DNA of 64,000 nt from Enoplolaimus lenunculus. Lineage: Eukaryota > Nematoda > Enoplea > Enoplida > Thoracostomopsidae. The position numbers and the translations under genes were made by a program. The notes below the pieces were generated by a model. It made no database searches, was not told the origin of the DNA, and was given only the letters and a program-made list of their open reading frames with translations. Positions within the stretch are counted from its first letter, which is position 1; each line of letters starts with the position of its first letter. Positions 23,143 through 36,489 of this stretch are shown here, piece after piece. The stretch covers positions 1 through 64,000 of the forward strand of contig JASANG010002713.1 in the NCBI GenBank assembly GCA_030248215.1. Direction: 5' to 3'.

Positions 23143-26100
23143 ATGAAAAGTTTGTGGGCGATAAGTGGCGAAGGCATCGCTTATTACTTGTCATGTGTAA
23201 GAAATATTTCGTCTAGCTCACCATCTGGATATGTGTGGGTGCCGACCAAAGTGCCGGTGAGTGCACAATTTTTGCTACTGCGAAATTTCTGGAACTGAAG
23301 TTTTTAATCTACATTAAATTATAAGTCAGCAGACGTTTTGTCAGCATAGTAATCGATCAAGTTCGAAATCGTTTTCATACTGAAACTTGTTATGCACTGT
23401 AGGTCGTTCCGCCACTCCCATCCCATCACATTTCAAGCTGAAAACCCAAACTGAACTAAAAACTAAACATGAAACCGCACCTTAAATGGAGGTTTGGCTT
23501 CACCTAGTCTCTCTTAGAAGTTGAATTAGGCTTCCTTTTGTATCAATGACGAAAGATCTTGGTCTACTGATCGCGACCGATCTTTCCTTCTCAAACTTTA
23601 TAAGTGACATATGTAACAAAGCTTCCCGTAAGTCAGGAATTATATGTCGTGCTTTTAGTAGCAGAAATTTGAAATTCATGAAAACAATGTTCATAGTTCA
23701 CATTAGGCCTTTATTGGAGTATGCTTCTGTTATATGGTCACCAAGTATTTTAAGGGAAATAGATTTAATTGAAAATGTGCAGCGTAGGTTTACTAAGAAA
23801 ATAATTGGGATCAGCGAACGATCGTATTTGGACCGGCTTAAAATATGTGATCTAGAGCCACTTGAACTACGAAGGATTAAATGCGATTTAATAATGGTTT
23901 TTAAAATATGTAATCACTTAGTGGACTTACAATTTCATGATTTTTTTGTTCTTGCACCACAATCAAAACCAGAGGACATAGTAAAAAACTGTATCCACAA
24001 CTAGCACATAATAATAAGGTGCAAAATTCTTTCTGTTACCGAATTATAAAAATTTGGAACTATCTTCCATCTGACATTGTAAATGCCTCTTCACTCTCTG
24101 TTTTTAGAAAAGTTTTGAATGAAAATGATCGAGTTTTGTATAGTTTTATGAAAGGGCGGGCATTTAGAAACCCGTAGTGGTTTAAATGTGCCCATGGGTT
24201 AACAGCACTATGTTACCAAGAACTAAATGAAGTAATTATGATGAAATAATTGATTTCTATTTGCAGTCTTTTATTTTATTTCTGTGTGGATAATTATAAT
24301 TATATATATGTGCATATACAAATAAAGTTTAAAGTTTAAAGTTTAGGCGTTGGCAAATGTCGTAAAAACATTATAAACATATTCGTTGCGGCTGAGCCGC
24401 AATGAAATTGATATATATGCCCTGCGTGGCCATATTGAATAATATTAGAACACTTTCTTAGGCTTATGGTGCGCAATGAGTAAGCAAGGCATCTAAGATG
24501 CTGACGCATGTTTTTGTTGCGTGTGTTATTTCAACGTGGTGTACTGGTTTTGTGGAGTTCCCGGATCTCGTAAATGGGTCCGAAATATACATATTAATTC
24601 TAAATGGGAGGCTTAGGTGGCCAGCCTGCATAATCATTCAGTGAACTTTCGAGTTGCAACTTGATGTGTTGTTCTGTTTGTTAAATCTTTTGGTTTTCTG
24701 AAGAGTAGCAATTACTGAGACGGGGATTAAGTTAGATCAGTTGATCTGCCACGGAATTTAATGTGAGGTACGCAGCGGATAGGATTTTACGAAGTTGCGG
24801 ATAGCGCGCAATGCATGCGAAGCCTACGGGCAAATGTGGAAATATTTTTTGGGGAAACCGGAGTTAATGTATTTTTGGGGAATATATATTGGTTATTCTT
24901 GGAGTGACTTGCGTAGATACCGGGAATTGCTGTATAGCGTAATATTAAGAGCGGACTTCAATTTAAGTTGCGATTTGGCCTTCAATATTTAAAATCGCGA
25001 ACTGTTTACATGCACGTAATGGCTAATGCATCAAGGAAATCAAGAGCATAAGTTTATTTAGTTAGTGAGTATAACTAAGAATAGTGTTTCAAACGTGACT
25101 GTAATTTTTTATGTGCAACCACCGTTTTAGTGCCGGTTTATGAAGATTTCTTCTGGAATTGATACGGTTTGGGCAATTGGTGTAAATTTCAAGCCATTCT
25201 GTTATGTCGTATCAAGCGAGATTCCTATCATTGCAAAAGATGAGACTTACGAAAATCAGGTTGTTGGAGTTTGGGCTTTGTAAAATTTTAAATAAAACTG
25301 AGGATGCGCCGCAATTTTTAAGATTTTGGATGAATTTTGTAATTTTTATTTCATATCGAATAACAGCAGCATATTTGTAATAAAAAAATTGCGCGTTATA
25401 TGCTTCATTTTGCACAAATTTTGAGCACAAAAGTAAGAGGATTTCCGGTATTCCTATAGCGGAAATGGAAAAGGACGTCGACACTTTGCTATTTATTTAT
25501 GGTTATATACTTTTGCGTTCTGTCTACAGTTTTTACAATTTTTTTGTTTTCATTTAGCGATGGTTTCCTTTTGCCGGTTGGTCTTCAAATATGTTGCCTA
25601 CAGATCCCAGCTCTTGGTCCGACGCAAACGGAGTTGGATATCAACCGAAAGATCAGTGGAAAATATCGCCCGATAGATATGAATGGCAACACCATTGGGT
25701 TGTTGAGCCTGTAATTGTTCAGGGGAACGCTGTGAAATATTCGACCTCACTGACGAAAACCGAAGTTATCGAGGCATGTGTTTATTCTTCTGTCACAGCC
25801 TAGCCTTAGCTGCATTTTGTATGTAACTACTGGAAGTATCCGCAGCTACCGGTACGCCACGCTTTTAGAACGTAACTGCATGTTAAACTTTGCAAAACGA
25901 AATATAATGCATTGTCAAATAGTGCTTTTAATTAAAAAAACCTTAAATTTTGCAGCTTATATACAAAAAGTTTATATTACAGTGTAAATACTTATATTTT
26001 AGGTGGTTTCAGTCTCTATCGTTTGGGTTTAATGACTATTTTGTTTGCAGGGTTGGTACTACGCATTCAATTTTCCTGGTCCGTTTTTGCCATTGAAGAC

Positions 26101-29100
26101 AACAAATTCCTACGTTCGTCGGAGGAAATGGTATCGTACTCGACGGTTTAATGGATGTGACCGCTGGCTTACGGTATATATATTTTGCCTTGTTTTGGTG
26201 GCTCTATATACTTTGATAATTCGACCACAGCCGTCGGTGACCATGCGCAGTATACGCTATGGTACGCGAATTAATATCCGGGGTCGCATTTAAATTTGTG
26301 AACCACGCTGCATGGTGCTGGGAAGTGCAGTGCCGCAACATTAGCGCCACCCTTATTGTTTCGATACAAAATTTAGTTGATGGTATTTAGTGCTTAGATT
26401 GGTTTTTCCTGCGTGTGTTGCGTTTTTGTATTTCAACTAGCGTTGTACAATTACCACGTTTTGTACTGGCCGGCCATTGGCTGAGAGCCGGCCAATATAT
26501 AAATTTTAAAAACTATCAAACATTTTTATAGTGGTATATTACTTTACTAGAAGTTATACGAATCATTTTAGGCTGAGTAGTTCAACAAGAAACGACCTCG
26601 TTGAGAAATATACGTTAACTAAGTAAGAAAAAGTTCAGCAGTATCCCATAAGCTTTAATAGAAGACAGTTTAACGCATTGTTTCTAAATATTTTTATATA
26701 CCAGAACATCTATGCAAAAGATTGCCGATCACTCTTTCTTCCTATAATTACTACGACCAACCGTTTAATGATCATATTCTCTCATGTTGCGCCGAGGGAA
26801 TTGATGTCAATGTTTTTTGATTTTTCTGTGATAAGGAATTATATCTGTGTGGGTGCGGCCGGCCGATACCTTTGGCGAGCCGCTCAAGGACCGGCCGGTT
26901 CATGGCCGGCGCACAACACTAATATCCACCACCTATGAGCTGGGCATTCATTTGGTCCAGGCGGAATATTTAAACCTGGGGATTCAACTAAAAAGTTTTC
27001 ATTCAAAGTGGGAAAGTTTGTGTGAAGCTGCATGAACATAGGTTTGTGCATTTGTTTTCCACGCCCATTTGAAATTGTATCTATGGTGTTTGAAATTGTA
27101 TCTATGGTGTTTGAAGATGAATATAGCTTTGTGAATAAGAAACATTGTTCCAATAACTTGTTGGCACTGTGTAGTTATGCTTATGCTGCAATATATTCGT
27201 ATTGTGTTTGCATTTTTCGACTCCAGATTCCGCTTTCTCATCGTTATCCGGCAATTGATGTCGCCGTCGGTGGAACTGGAATTCCTAAACAACCACGTGG
27301 ATTTCATTCGGTTTGGGTGATAACCTCAAATGGACACGTAAGCATAGATTTGTTTTAATTGACTCAAAAGCCAAGTTTCTTTTGCAACGAAATATTGCGT
27401 AAAATAAAAAACTTAGTCCTATTAGTGGGTGATTAAAGTTGTAGTTTTTTGAGAACATAAACTGTGCTATAGTAATTTTTCAGATTCTTTATCGAGTTGG
27501 TGTGTGCAGGCAAAAGCCTGAGGGAGAGAGATGGCAATTAATAGCGAATCCACGTTCCAGAACCGAGTCAGCTGAAAATGTTGCAAACAGTGATCCACGT
27601 TTATACGAAGAATTTGAAATTAATCAAATTTCTTGCGAGCCGTATTCTGGTCAACTATGGGCGATTTCGTGGGACGGACGATTGTTTGCCCGGATGGGTA
27701 TTGACGCTGATTTTCCGGCTGGTAAGGAAACGTATTCTTAACCTATCAACTCAGGTCATAAAATAATTAATTTGATAACATCACATCCTTGGCGGACCTG
27801 TTATTCCAACCGATAAACCTGGATGTAACGAAAGGGGTCGAGCTCAATATAAAAGGTCTGAACGAGAATATACCGACAACTGAGGTATTTGGGATCTCGC
27901 AGAATTGTTTCAGGTAATGATTGGATTGAACTTAGCAGACCTCAATCAAGACGAATTGTATCTGCAGCTGTTGGGTTTGATACAGGATGGGCGTTGAGTA
28001 TTGATGGAGTTGTAAGTCATCGCTGTCATCATAATTTTAAAAGAATTTAAATCAGCGTTCGTGTTGCCGTTCGTTTAGTTAAAGTAACGGAAAGTGGGTA
28101 TAATATTTAATTAAGGTTTGGTGCAACTAAGATTTTTCGAGCAGTACGGAATGTACTCGTCGCAAGTTGCGTTTTTAGTGTATCCTTCACTATTTATGGG
28201 GGTGTCCAGTTCTAAAAATTTTGATGTTTACCAAGCCTTACTGCTTGATTTTACGTATAATCTTTATCTGTTCATGCAATTCTATTGGTTCGTCTGTGTA
28301 CCAAGTCCATATAAATGATTTTGGTAGCGGTGAAAGCGCAACGGGTTATGATGCATTGTGTTTTATGATTGTTTCGTACAAAAGCCAATGAATTTAAGAT
28401 TTGGTTCGTTGATCGGCGCACAGTGTTTGAACGAGTGCAGCAAAGTCAGGCTAGATTGAAATTGAAATCATCGCATGACTCATGGTATCAAAATATTGCT
28501 CCTTGTGATTGGATCGAAATGTGCGGTCCTATGGTGTCGTTTAGTATTACAACTGGAAATAATGTGAGTTGGTTTTTGGGTATGTTGTCTTAGTTATCTT
28601 TAGACTGCTAGGCTTTGAGATTACTGAGAGTATTAGCAAGAATGGATCATGACAAGAGTGTGCAACTCTTGGGGTCCCGCATGGTACAAAATGTACCACA
28701 GGGCGCTGCATTTTTGGCCGACCCCCCTTGTTCAGAGAGGGTCGCTATCACATGAATCCCCCTAAATTAAACCATATGGGGACCCACTATTGTAAAAAAA
28801 GAAATTATTTACTATTGGTTTTAGTGACCAAGATAAAATGCTTTTGGTTTCCCAACATTACACAGTCATGCGTGATTACTTGTATTACAAAATATTAACA
28901 TCAGTAATGGGTAACGGATCACATAAAAAATTATCCAAATATCCGGTCATTTTGGTCCGATACCGACAGAATATTTAATTCCTAATTCAGTTTTTAAAAA
29001 CCTATTGCGAAAACCGATTCTGAGTCTTTCATTTTTGCAAAACTTAACTTCTAATTGGAACCTTAGCTGCCACCTCGATTATAATAATCGGGATATCCGA

Positions 29101-32100
29101 GTCCTACCGGATTATCTGGATATCAGAATATTTTTTGCCCATTACTAATAAACGCTAGTTACATAAACAGTCTACGTGACAATGGGAAAATAAAGAAAAT
29201 CTTGATCTGAGTTCCGCTGAGCGAAAGGAATAATCCAGATCGATCAGAAGTCTTCGTCCAATGGGGAATTTCAAACCGAACCCTGTGGCTGAACCACAGA
29301 ACTAATTAGTCTTCGTGTTGAATCCGTATTCATGGATGGTAGATAATGCGTTTGTTTGATAGCGTATACATGCGGTTGTCTAAGTGTCTGCAAGATTTGC
29401 AGCGTCAGGGTTTCGACATTATATGTGATAATGGCAGGTCAGGATTTTTTGCATATACGGACACATCTTCCTTCATTCTTCACACAAATGTTTACAAAAT
29501 GAAGTTATTCTATGTTGGAAAGATGCCCAACGATTTATGATTTTGTTATATTGGCAAAACAGGTGTTTGGCATTGGTTTGCGCGATTACAAAATATACTA
29601 TCGTGACGGAGTATGCGAAACTGAGCGCGGCGGCCGCGAATGGAAATTGATTCAAGTTGATCAACAACCATGTGATTTTTCAATGACTCAAATTGAAGAT
29701 CAAGATTCAGATCATGATCAGTTGAATTCAAGTGGTTACTGCCACGATGTTGCTAGATTAAATTTTTGGAATCGTTTAAAAACAGGGTTACGTGCTAGTG
29801 TGAAGTTGCCTAAGAATGCTGGGCATTTTAGTATTGCAAAAAATTCAGTTCATTTAGATGGTACTGAGGCGGAAATGGAAAATGGAAAGGTGGGAGAACT
29901 ACGGTATAAAGTTAAAGAGGCGGGGGAGAAATCGGGAAATGGTTCTCGAGTTTCGAATGGGGAGACTTCTGGAATTACTTATGGTGCTGGGATTAACGAA
30001 CGTACTTCTAGATGCGCGAATGTAATTCAGTTCAGTGTTTTACGTCAGTCTTGCAAAGATGATGATATCCAAAATGGTGGTGAGTTGTTATTTTTAGCGT
30101 AAAGTTTGAGAATGAAACGTTAAATACGTACAGTTGAAATGTTAGGTGGCTTAGATGCGAAACAAAGTAGATTTAATTTTCGAGCATTTCTAACGTGTTT
30201 GTTATTATAACCAGAAATAAGAAATGCTATTGTGCGTTTTTTGTTTGAATTTTGTAGTTTTGAACGCCGTTTTGCTGTTTCTAATGTTGAATTTTGAATT
30301 TAGTTTCAGTTTTATCTATGCAACGGCGTCTATGTTAAATTAGTCGTTACTAGTAGCTATTGGGATAAACGTATGCTTTCAGGACATATTTTCAGAATCG
30401 AAAATGGATACTGCAAGTTGTAGCAGCGACTGTTCTGACACTGGAAACTCGTATACAAGTGCTACTGAAGATTTCAATAGTGTTGTTTGTGAAGAGATTG
30501 GCGGCGAATCTGGACATTTTTCATTGTACCGTAGAAACTTCTGTCGAGCTTGGGTATCTATCTCTGCTGGTCAATTAGGAAACGGGTCTGGTAGTTTGGT
30601 GCTGCCAAACGAATGGTTTAATCCAGGTAAGTGGGGTGGTAGAGAAATTTTTGGCCAGTAATTTTAGAGAGACATCGGGATTAAGCGTTCCAAAATAATT
30701 ACGGTACTTTTATTTTGTAGAAATAATTGGTTTAAATGTTTTATAGACACATTATCCATGGGAAAACTTTTACATAAATTTTACAACCGGATTATAAGAA
30801 GTTTATTATTTTATTTTCCGGTTTCATTTTTGTGAAAAATGTAACCTGGAAGTGGCATTTTTTATGCTAAAACTACTAAACCGCATGACATGCATACGGG
30901 AAAATTTCTTATGATTTTGGAATGAAAATTTATCTGTTAAAAGCTCGCATATTCGATACAAACCCTGTAAAGGTTGTTTCCCAGTTTTAATACTTTAAAT
31001 TATGTCGTAACCATTTTTCAGATTGTACTACTTGTGATCTAAGCGTTGAGCTAGATGAAACGTCCGTGTGGTATAATAAAATACGGACAGGGCTTAAAAA
31101 ACAAATCGCTATTGCCGATAGGTTCAGGTAAGTGTAACGTTTTTAAGTATAAGGTGGGTCTAAGACCCGTATTCTCAGCTGTATGTAGCATCGATCACTA
31201 GTTAGGTGCAAATAATGTGCTAAGCTAAATTTTTAACCATATCGTTAACTGGATTCTAAGTAACAAGGCGTATCACCAGCTGGATATTGGTGCTACGCAC
31301 ACTTGAGAATTTGACTACTAGTTTCAGCCGGCGACTGTTTTCCAAGTATGTGTAACTTTTTATTAAAAGCAACTTTTTCGTGCATCATCATTTGAGGAGG
31401 CAGTTGTGTAGTTTTAATTTGTATATCCTATTTAGCATTAAAACAATCAAGATTTTGCAAATCCGTAGAAACAATATGTTTTCTGTTACAGGAAGCTTTA
31501 TAATTCACGCGTGCGGCTTTTTGCAGCCAGAATTTTTGACTTATACGTATGATCAATGCTTTAAACACCTTAATTTCTTTCTCTGTACTATATTTCAGCT
31601 GTAATGTAATAGAGTGTGTGTTATTCTTATTGTTATTTTTCAGAACATATCAATTGACAGTAGCAAAATCGGATTGGAGTAAAATTGGTGATGCTAAAAT
31701 TTGGATTTCGGGTGCGATGCTTAAAAAGCGCGGAGGAAAACATGGTGTGTGGACTGATGTGGTCGTTGAATTATACCAAGGACCGGCTGGTGTCTCTTGT
31801 GCTGGTAGTGATTCTGCCTCTTTAGGCCACCCTGATCTTAAATCTAGATCAGATATCGCTTATCAACGTTTGTTTATAGTATATTTTCCTCGGAATCCAA
31901 CTCTTGGTGCAGTTGAATTACCGTTTTCCAACGTATCTTATGTCGTTTCCGGTTCCACCAGTCTGTCTAGTTGCGGTTGGTTGGATCCGTTGCCTACCGG
32001 AAGTGAAATTTTGGAGTATGTGATATCAATCTATTGTAACTGGCCACCGCATATTCAGTATCCTATGTTGTTTGCGCCGATGGTAAGTGCTGGTTTTGGG

Positions 32101-35100
32101 TTCAATTCGGAATCTTATTTTTTGCTAGCGGCCAGTTTTAATTGGCGTCCAATTAAAATGAGCAAAAACTTTGTTCAAATTTTCAAATCAATAAATCTAA
32201 TGTCCACATTCGTGAATGTGTGTCGCAAATATGAGCAGTAAGTAATACGTTTTTTAGCATGGGAATGGTAATAGCCGCGAATCTGAAAATTCCAATAGTA
32301 CCTTTGTAAATTTAATACAAGAAATACGCTACATCATGGACCACACGGCATCTTGGCTCCAAGTGGCAGGATATATCGTTAACTACAGTTGTTGCTGTCA
32401 GAATTAAGTGTTCAATTTCCGCGTGTAGACACACGCAACTGCGTGCGGCTACGGTTAATAATTTTTGAATACGTCGGCATTTGCCGTTGTTTCTGTCTGC
32501 GGTTGACGTCAAATGTTGTTTTTATATACGTAAGAACTGGTCTCAGACAAAATGTATAGCTCGCGCTATGGTTGTGTATATTTGCGATTAACATTCATTG
32601 TGTGCGTTGTGTATGCGTGCACCTGCGGACACGTACTTCTACGTGCATTGTAGAATACGAGCTTTGGTTTAAAGTCTCCAGTTTAAAGAAATGCAAAGCG
32701 CATAGACTCATTGTGTTTTTAAATTGTTCAAGGAGGGTAGCTATGTTATTACAACACTTGAAATGAAAAAATTAGGGTCCAATGAGCAGAATCGAGGTTG
32801 AAATGCCGTTTTGTTACTACCTGTATTTTTAGGAACCTGTTCGCATCTTGCTTCAATCAGAATCAGAATTACACGACTGGTTGGAGGCATTTCAACAGCT
32901 GCAGCGTCGAGAAATCAATATTTTAACTTCTGCTGACGGTTCACTCCACTGCGCTCAAAACTCTGCGCCCCCGTCAGTGATAATTGTTGTAAATAAATAT
33001 GGTCAGGCTTATTATGCGAGTCTCAACAGACTAGCGGACAATATACCGAAACCCGCACATTGTCTGAAATGGTTACATATGCCGGGACATTTTAAATTGG
33101 TACAAAGTTTTGCTACAACTTTAAGGCCCGGAACAGATGAACTGGGTGCAAATGAGAGTTTTGAGTTAGGCCAAAGTGCAGCAAGCAGTGATTGTGTAGT
33201 GGTTGCCCTTGGTGTGGACGGCAAAGCATGGACTTGTCCTCTTGGACACGTTAACGAAGCAGGAAGTTTGTCGCAGGCTGATGTGTTGCCTTTGTGCGTC
33301 TATGAGAATCAGTATTGGACTGCATTGCGTGGTTACGTGCCATTTTCAACCTCACTGTTTGGTTAGTTGTGATCATTTTTCAGGGGCTGAATTGATATGA
33401 GATAATTTTGGCATGGTAGCGATAGCACGTATTTCTACACTTGACATGTTTTGAAAGCCATGACTTGTGGCTGAAAGGTTTCAAATTTTTGGAATGTTGT
33501 TTCAGTATTCTTTAAAGATACGGTGTTAGATGGTTTGTACTGAAATATTGTTGAGATACAATATTCTCACGTACAAGTTGTTGCAGTGAGAACTTCTTGC
33601 TAGTTTCCAAAACGGTTTTTCAATGAAAACAAGCAATGTGCACGTTCGCGCTGTAAAAGCAAAAACTTGAACGCATGAATGCGGTTTAATAGATATTAAT
33701 GCGGTTATAAAATTCTTATCTAAATGGATGATAATGTTGTAGTTAGGGATGTGCCAATGCTATCAATTTCATTTCTGGGCTGGGCGCATATCAGTGTGCC
33801 TGGTCAGACAAACTGTTACATATCTTTCTTGCGTTTGTGTTTGAAAAATTAATTGATATGAACCGTTCTTAAAGTTAGAATCGGCATCGGGAAAATTAAG
33901 AATCGGCATCGGTATCGCCATCAGCAGAAATTTTGGTATTGGCCCATCCCTTGTTGTAGTAATGTACAAGGTTATTGTTTTTATTCCGGTGATTGTTACT
34001 TTTGCGCTGATTCGCTTCAGGATCCACTTATCAGTCCTGGTCTGATAAATCGGGACGGTTTCCGATGGCGAAGGATGATGTCAGATTACCGGCGTTAGGC
34101 GTGTGGTCTTGGGTTTCCAAATGGGCGGTGGACTCTGAGCCCAGTACAAAAGAATCTGATACTTGGACGTACGCTAAAACTATGCAAGGTGAGTGTTCAA
34201 TGTAACAATTGACTTATGTAGTTTGAACATTATAGGTGGCATATACCAAACAATTGCGAAGCACCGCTGCCTGGTTATACATCGATTTGAGAAATAGAAT
34301 TACCCTCACCGGTTATCTAAAACTCTGTTTGGAATGAAACCCAAAACACTTTGATTTTATTGTGTTAAACCACAAATAGTTGCATTTTCGCGTTTAAAAC
34401 TTTTAAGTCATGGTATAAAAAATTATGGGTCATATACGTTGTAACGTCGACGCTATGTTGAAAAATTGTCCAGTCTATTAGGTTTGCCTGGGTTTAAATT
34501 TTAATTGTATGAAACGGCAATTCTGAGCAGATAAAAATATTCAAAACTTTTGTGAGAAAAATAATTTTTGTTTTCGGTAACGGTTTATAATTGATCGAGA
34601 CCGGGACCAACAGTCTCGATCTTGGTAGGTTGGGTCTCGGTCTCGCTTTTTGGACCGAGACCGCCCATTCCTCTGAACGAGAATTTTCTTTGTAAAATTT
34701 TTTTATTGATGTTCGTGTGTGTTTTAACCGTAAATTATTTCATAACCCGAACCGCATTTCATTGAAATTCTGAGTATATATTTATTATAACGTAGTGTTT
34801 TGTCAATAACATAGGTTTGTTTGAATATTTCGTTAGTATAATGAAAACTGCCGATTTTAGGAATCTTTGTTATCATTCCAGCGGCCCCTGTCAGTTTCAG
34901 GGGCCTACATATTGAAGCTAAAGTGCCTTGGGGACTTAGAGATTGGAAGGATTAGGTTTAGGCTTGTATTTAGGCTAACGCTTAGGTTTGTGCTTAAGCT
35001 TAGGCTTAGACACAGACTTAGTGGGCAGGCCCTTGTAATTAATAAGGGCCATCTCATAATGATTCGAGTTAAGTCGAAGTAGACATCAGACCTAGCTGTT

Positions 35101-36126
35101 AATCTGCATTTAGGTGTATGTTTTTATTGCAACGGAGGTAGAATTTTCTGTTTGTTTTCACCTGTTTCAGGACCTTTTCTTGCCACTAAAACATCAAAAG
35201 CGAGCAATTTTCGTCAACGTAGATGGTGTCGATATGCAAAGGTTTCAGTGGATAAAACACGATTTCGACAGTTAGAACACAGCGAATGCTTTAGTCATGT
35301 TGTTCCTTGGGTTCCTGGCTCATACCAGGGATCTGGTAACCGCGCTGGCCTGGAATTTTCAAAGAGGGATAAATTAGCAGTCCGCCAATGCTCTGGAGGG
35401 TCTCAAACCGTGCTACTTTTAGCTGTGACTAAATCTGATGGTAATCTTTTGTGTCTTATTGGCCGATGGAACCAATCGCATGAACAAACTTGGGTTCATA
35501 TTCCTGGTCCGTCTAGTCTAATTTGTCCGGGCGGACTTGTATACGTCTGCCCAGCATATTCCCTATCTCTAGGGTTATGGGCGGTAGGGGCGAATGGTGG
35601 TGTGTTTTGTCGACCCTCGCCTACTGTTGATAGCGCTCTGAGCGACCCTGAAAACACCTGGATCCCAGTTTTATCGCCTAACCCTCACGTCAACTCTACA
35701 GCTCATTTTATAGCTGTAGCGGTTGGAAGCTGTGCGGTATGGGCTATAGACACAGGGCGGCGTCTTTTGTTTCGGAGTGGAATTGGTCCCTTAGGGACTA
35801 GCTTAGTAGGCCATGACTGGCTGATGGTTCCTTCTCCAGGGGTTATATCGATAAGTATTGCGGCCAACGATGATGTGTGGGCTGTTTTAGATCCGGTGGA
35901 AGTTACGGCTACAGGACCGGTGGTTTCGGGTAAAGAAGCGCGAAGCTTAAATCTTAGAAATTCAGCTCGGAAGAAACAAGGGGGCGAAGGGACAAGTGCT
36001 ACGGTGGTTAAACGTCATGGGGTTCTGGCACGTCGGATTGGCCGAAACTATGTTACCCCGTGGGGAACTGATTGGGAATTAGCCGCTGGGGACTGGTTTC
36101 AAACTGTGGATGCGAGAATGGTTTAG
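23143..36126 (+). CDS. TECPR1: TECPR1, tectonin beta-propeller repeat-containing protein 1 (15 exons)
   Basis: In vertebrates this is an autophagosome-lysosome tether and an ATG5-ATG12 partner that senses sphingomyelin on damaged lysosomes. Exons: 23143-23256, 25131-25259, 25558-25773, 26051-26173, 27227-27337, 27484-27721, 27914-28011, 28399-28563, 29563-30079, 30396-30626, 31022-31127, 31644-32082, 32833-33361, 34021-34188, 35171-36126. All junction phases agree, giving about 1379 residues (human 1165). Order: tectonin repeat (residues 1-75, MKSLWAISGEG start), first DysF pair (78-194, YENQRW then SYVRRRKW), tectonin repeats (195-430), Ser/Asp-rich linker (430-640), PH-like domain (650-850), second DysF (YENQYW near 992 to FRQRRWC near 1075), and tectonin repeats to the end. 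The PH domain and linker carry extra sequence relative to human. Intron 3 uses a GC donor (GAG|gcatgt). The start is the only ATG matching the family N terminus. I could not identify the ATG5-binding motif. Confidence 0.95.
23400..23508. mobile_element. ~100-base element, TAGGTNG/CACCTA ends
   Basis: Starts taggtcgttccgccactccc, ends ttggcttcacctagtctctc. Nearly the same layout is found at 52938-53050. It abuts the CR1-like LINE fragment in TECPR1 intron 1. Confidence 0.55.
23530..24345 (+). mobile_element. 5'-truncated CR1-like LINE, 3' end of reverse transcriptase ORF
   Basis: The translated segment from about 23546 reads TKDLGLLIATDLSFSNFISD, then RPLLEYASVIWSP, LIENVQRRFTKKI and RLKICDLEPLELRR, the C-terminal region typical of CR1/L2-group reverse transcriptases. 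After a stop at 24002 the same kind of protein continues in another frame (IIKIWNYLPSDIVNA, SVFRKVLNENDRV), so the copy is frameshifted. It ends in aataaagtttaaagtttaaagttta, a short-unit 3' tail usual for this group. It lies inside TECPR1 intron 1 in the gene's orientation. Confidence 0.87.
24346..25130. other. Rest of TECPR1 intron 1
   Basis: No feature recognised. Acceptor accgttttag at 25121-25130. Confidence 0.5.
25298..25485. mobile_element. cggaaacgg-family MITE fragment in TECPR1 intron 2
   Basis: ttaagattttggatgaattt, ttgcgcgttatatgctt and ggtattcctatagcggaaat match interior parts of the copies at 18.99 and 37.47 kb. The ends are missing. Confidence 0.6.
26439..26921. mobile_element. 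Inverted-repeat element in TECPR1 intron 4
   Basis: Left end TAGCGTTGTACAATTACCAC with ggccggccattggctgag; right end reversed TAGTGTTGTGCGCCGGCCAT with gaaccggcc. The GC-rich arms stand out in an AT-rich intron. Confidence 0.6.
27338..27483 (+). other. TECPR1 intron 5
   Basis: Short GT-AG intron (CAC|gtaagc to tttttcag), phase 0. Listed as an example of the short intron class in this gene. Confidence 0.85.
28904..29152. mobile_element. Inverted-repeat element in TECPR1 intron 8
   Basis: Left end agtaatgggtaacggatcac, right end ttttttgcccattactaata. The interior has ccggtcattttggtccgata and ggatatccgagtcctaccgg arms, similar in style to the ATCCGG family at 37.96 kb. Confidence 0.6.
30080..30395 (+). 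other. TECPR1 intron 9
   Basis: GT-AG, phase 1 (GGTG|gtgagt to gacatattttcag). No repeat recognised. Confidence 0.8.
30627..31021 (+). other. TECPR1 intron 10
   Basis: GT-AG, phase 1 (CCAG|gtaagt to ccatttttcag). No feature seen inside. Confidence 0.8.
31128..31643 (+). other. TECPR1 intron 11
   Basis: GT-AG, phase 2 (TTCAG|gtaagt to ttatttttcag). No feature seen inside. Confidence 0.8.
32083..32832 (+). other. TECPR1 intron 12
   Basis: GT-AG, phase 0 (ATG|gtaagt to tgtatttttag). Open frames inside do not match the protein. Confidence 0.8.
33745..33957. mobile_element. Inverted-repeat element in TECPR1 intron 13
   Basis: Left end tagggatgtgccaatgctat, right end ggtattggcccatcccttgt, inverted. 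Interior caatcggcatcggtatcgcc-like tracts. Confidence 0.65.
34189..35170 (+). other. TECPR1 intron 14
   Basis: GT-AG, phase 1. Holds an imperfect inverted stretch rich in gagaccg (34595-34665) and, at 34880-35050, a repeat with ggggcct ends and a TTAGGC-like core. Confidence 0.7.
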
Positions 36127-36488
36127 GAGGAATATGGCTTATAGCACAGATACGAAATAGAATCTTCAGTTTGAGAGGTAGCAGTGGTGGGGCGGCGAGT
36201 TTGCTAGTGCACGATACTAATCAAGAATATGCACCTGGGTACATGCTGTGTTGAAAAGAATTGACCCAGCGCGCGTTGCACTTTTTGGCCTGCCCAATTT
36301 TATAGAAGGTCAAGTTGATCGCTTTGCTACATATTACATTTTGAACGTACGCATAATGATCAAGAGATCAAGAGTTGCTCCGACTATAGCTCTAGAACGC
36401 AAATTTTGTGAGAGTAAAGTTGTTACATCAACCCAGCTCCATTAGGGGAAGGGGGTCTGCCGGCAACGCAACATGCGGTGGGACATTT
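36127..36488. other. TECPR1 3' flank
   Basis: Expected 3' untranslated region. No clear poly(A) signal close to the stop and no other feature. Confidence 0.4.
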
Positions 36489-36489
36489 T

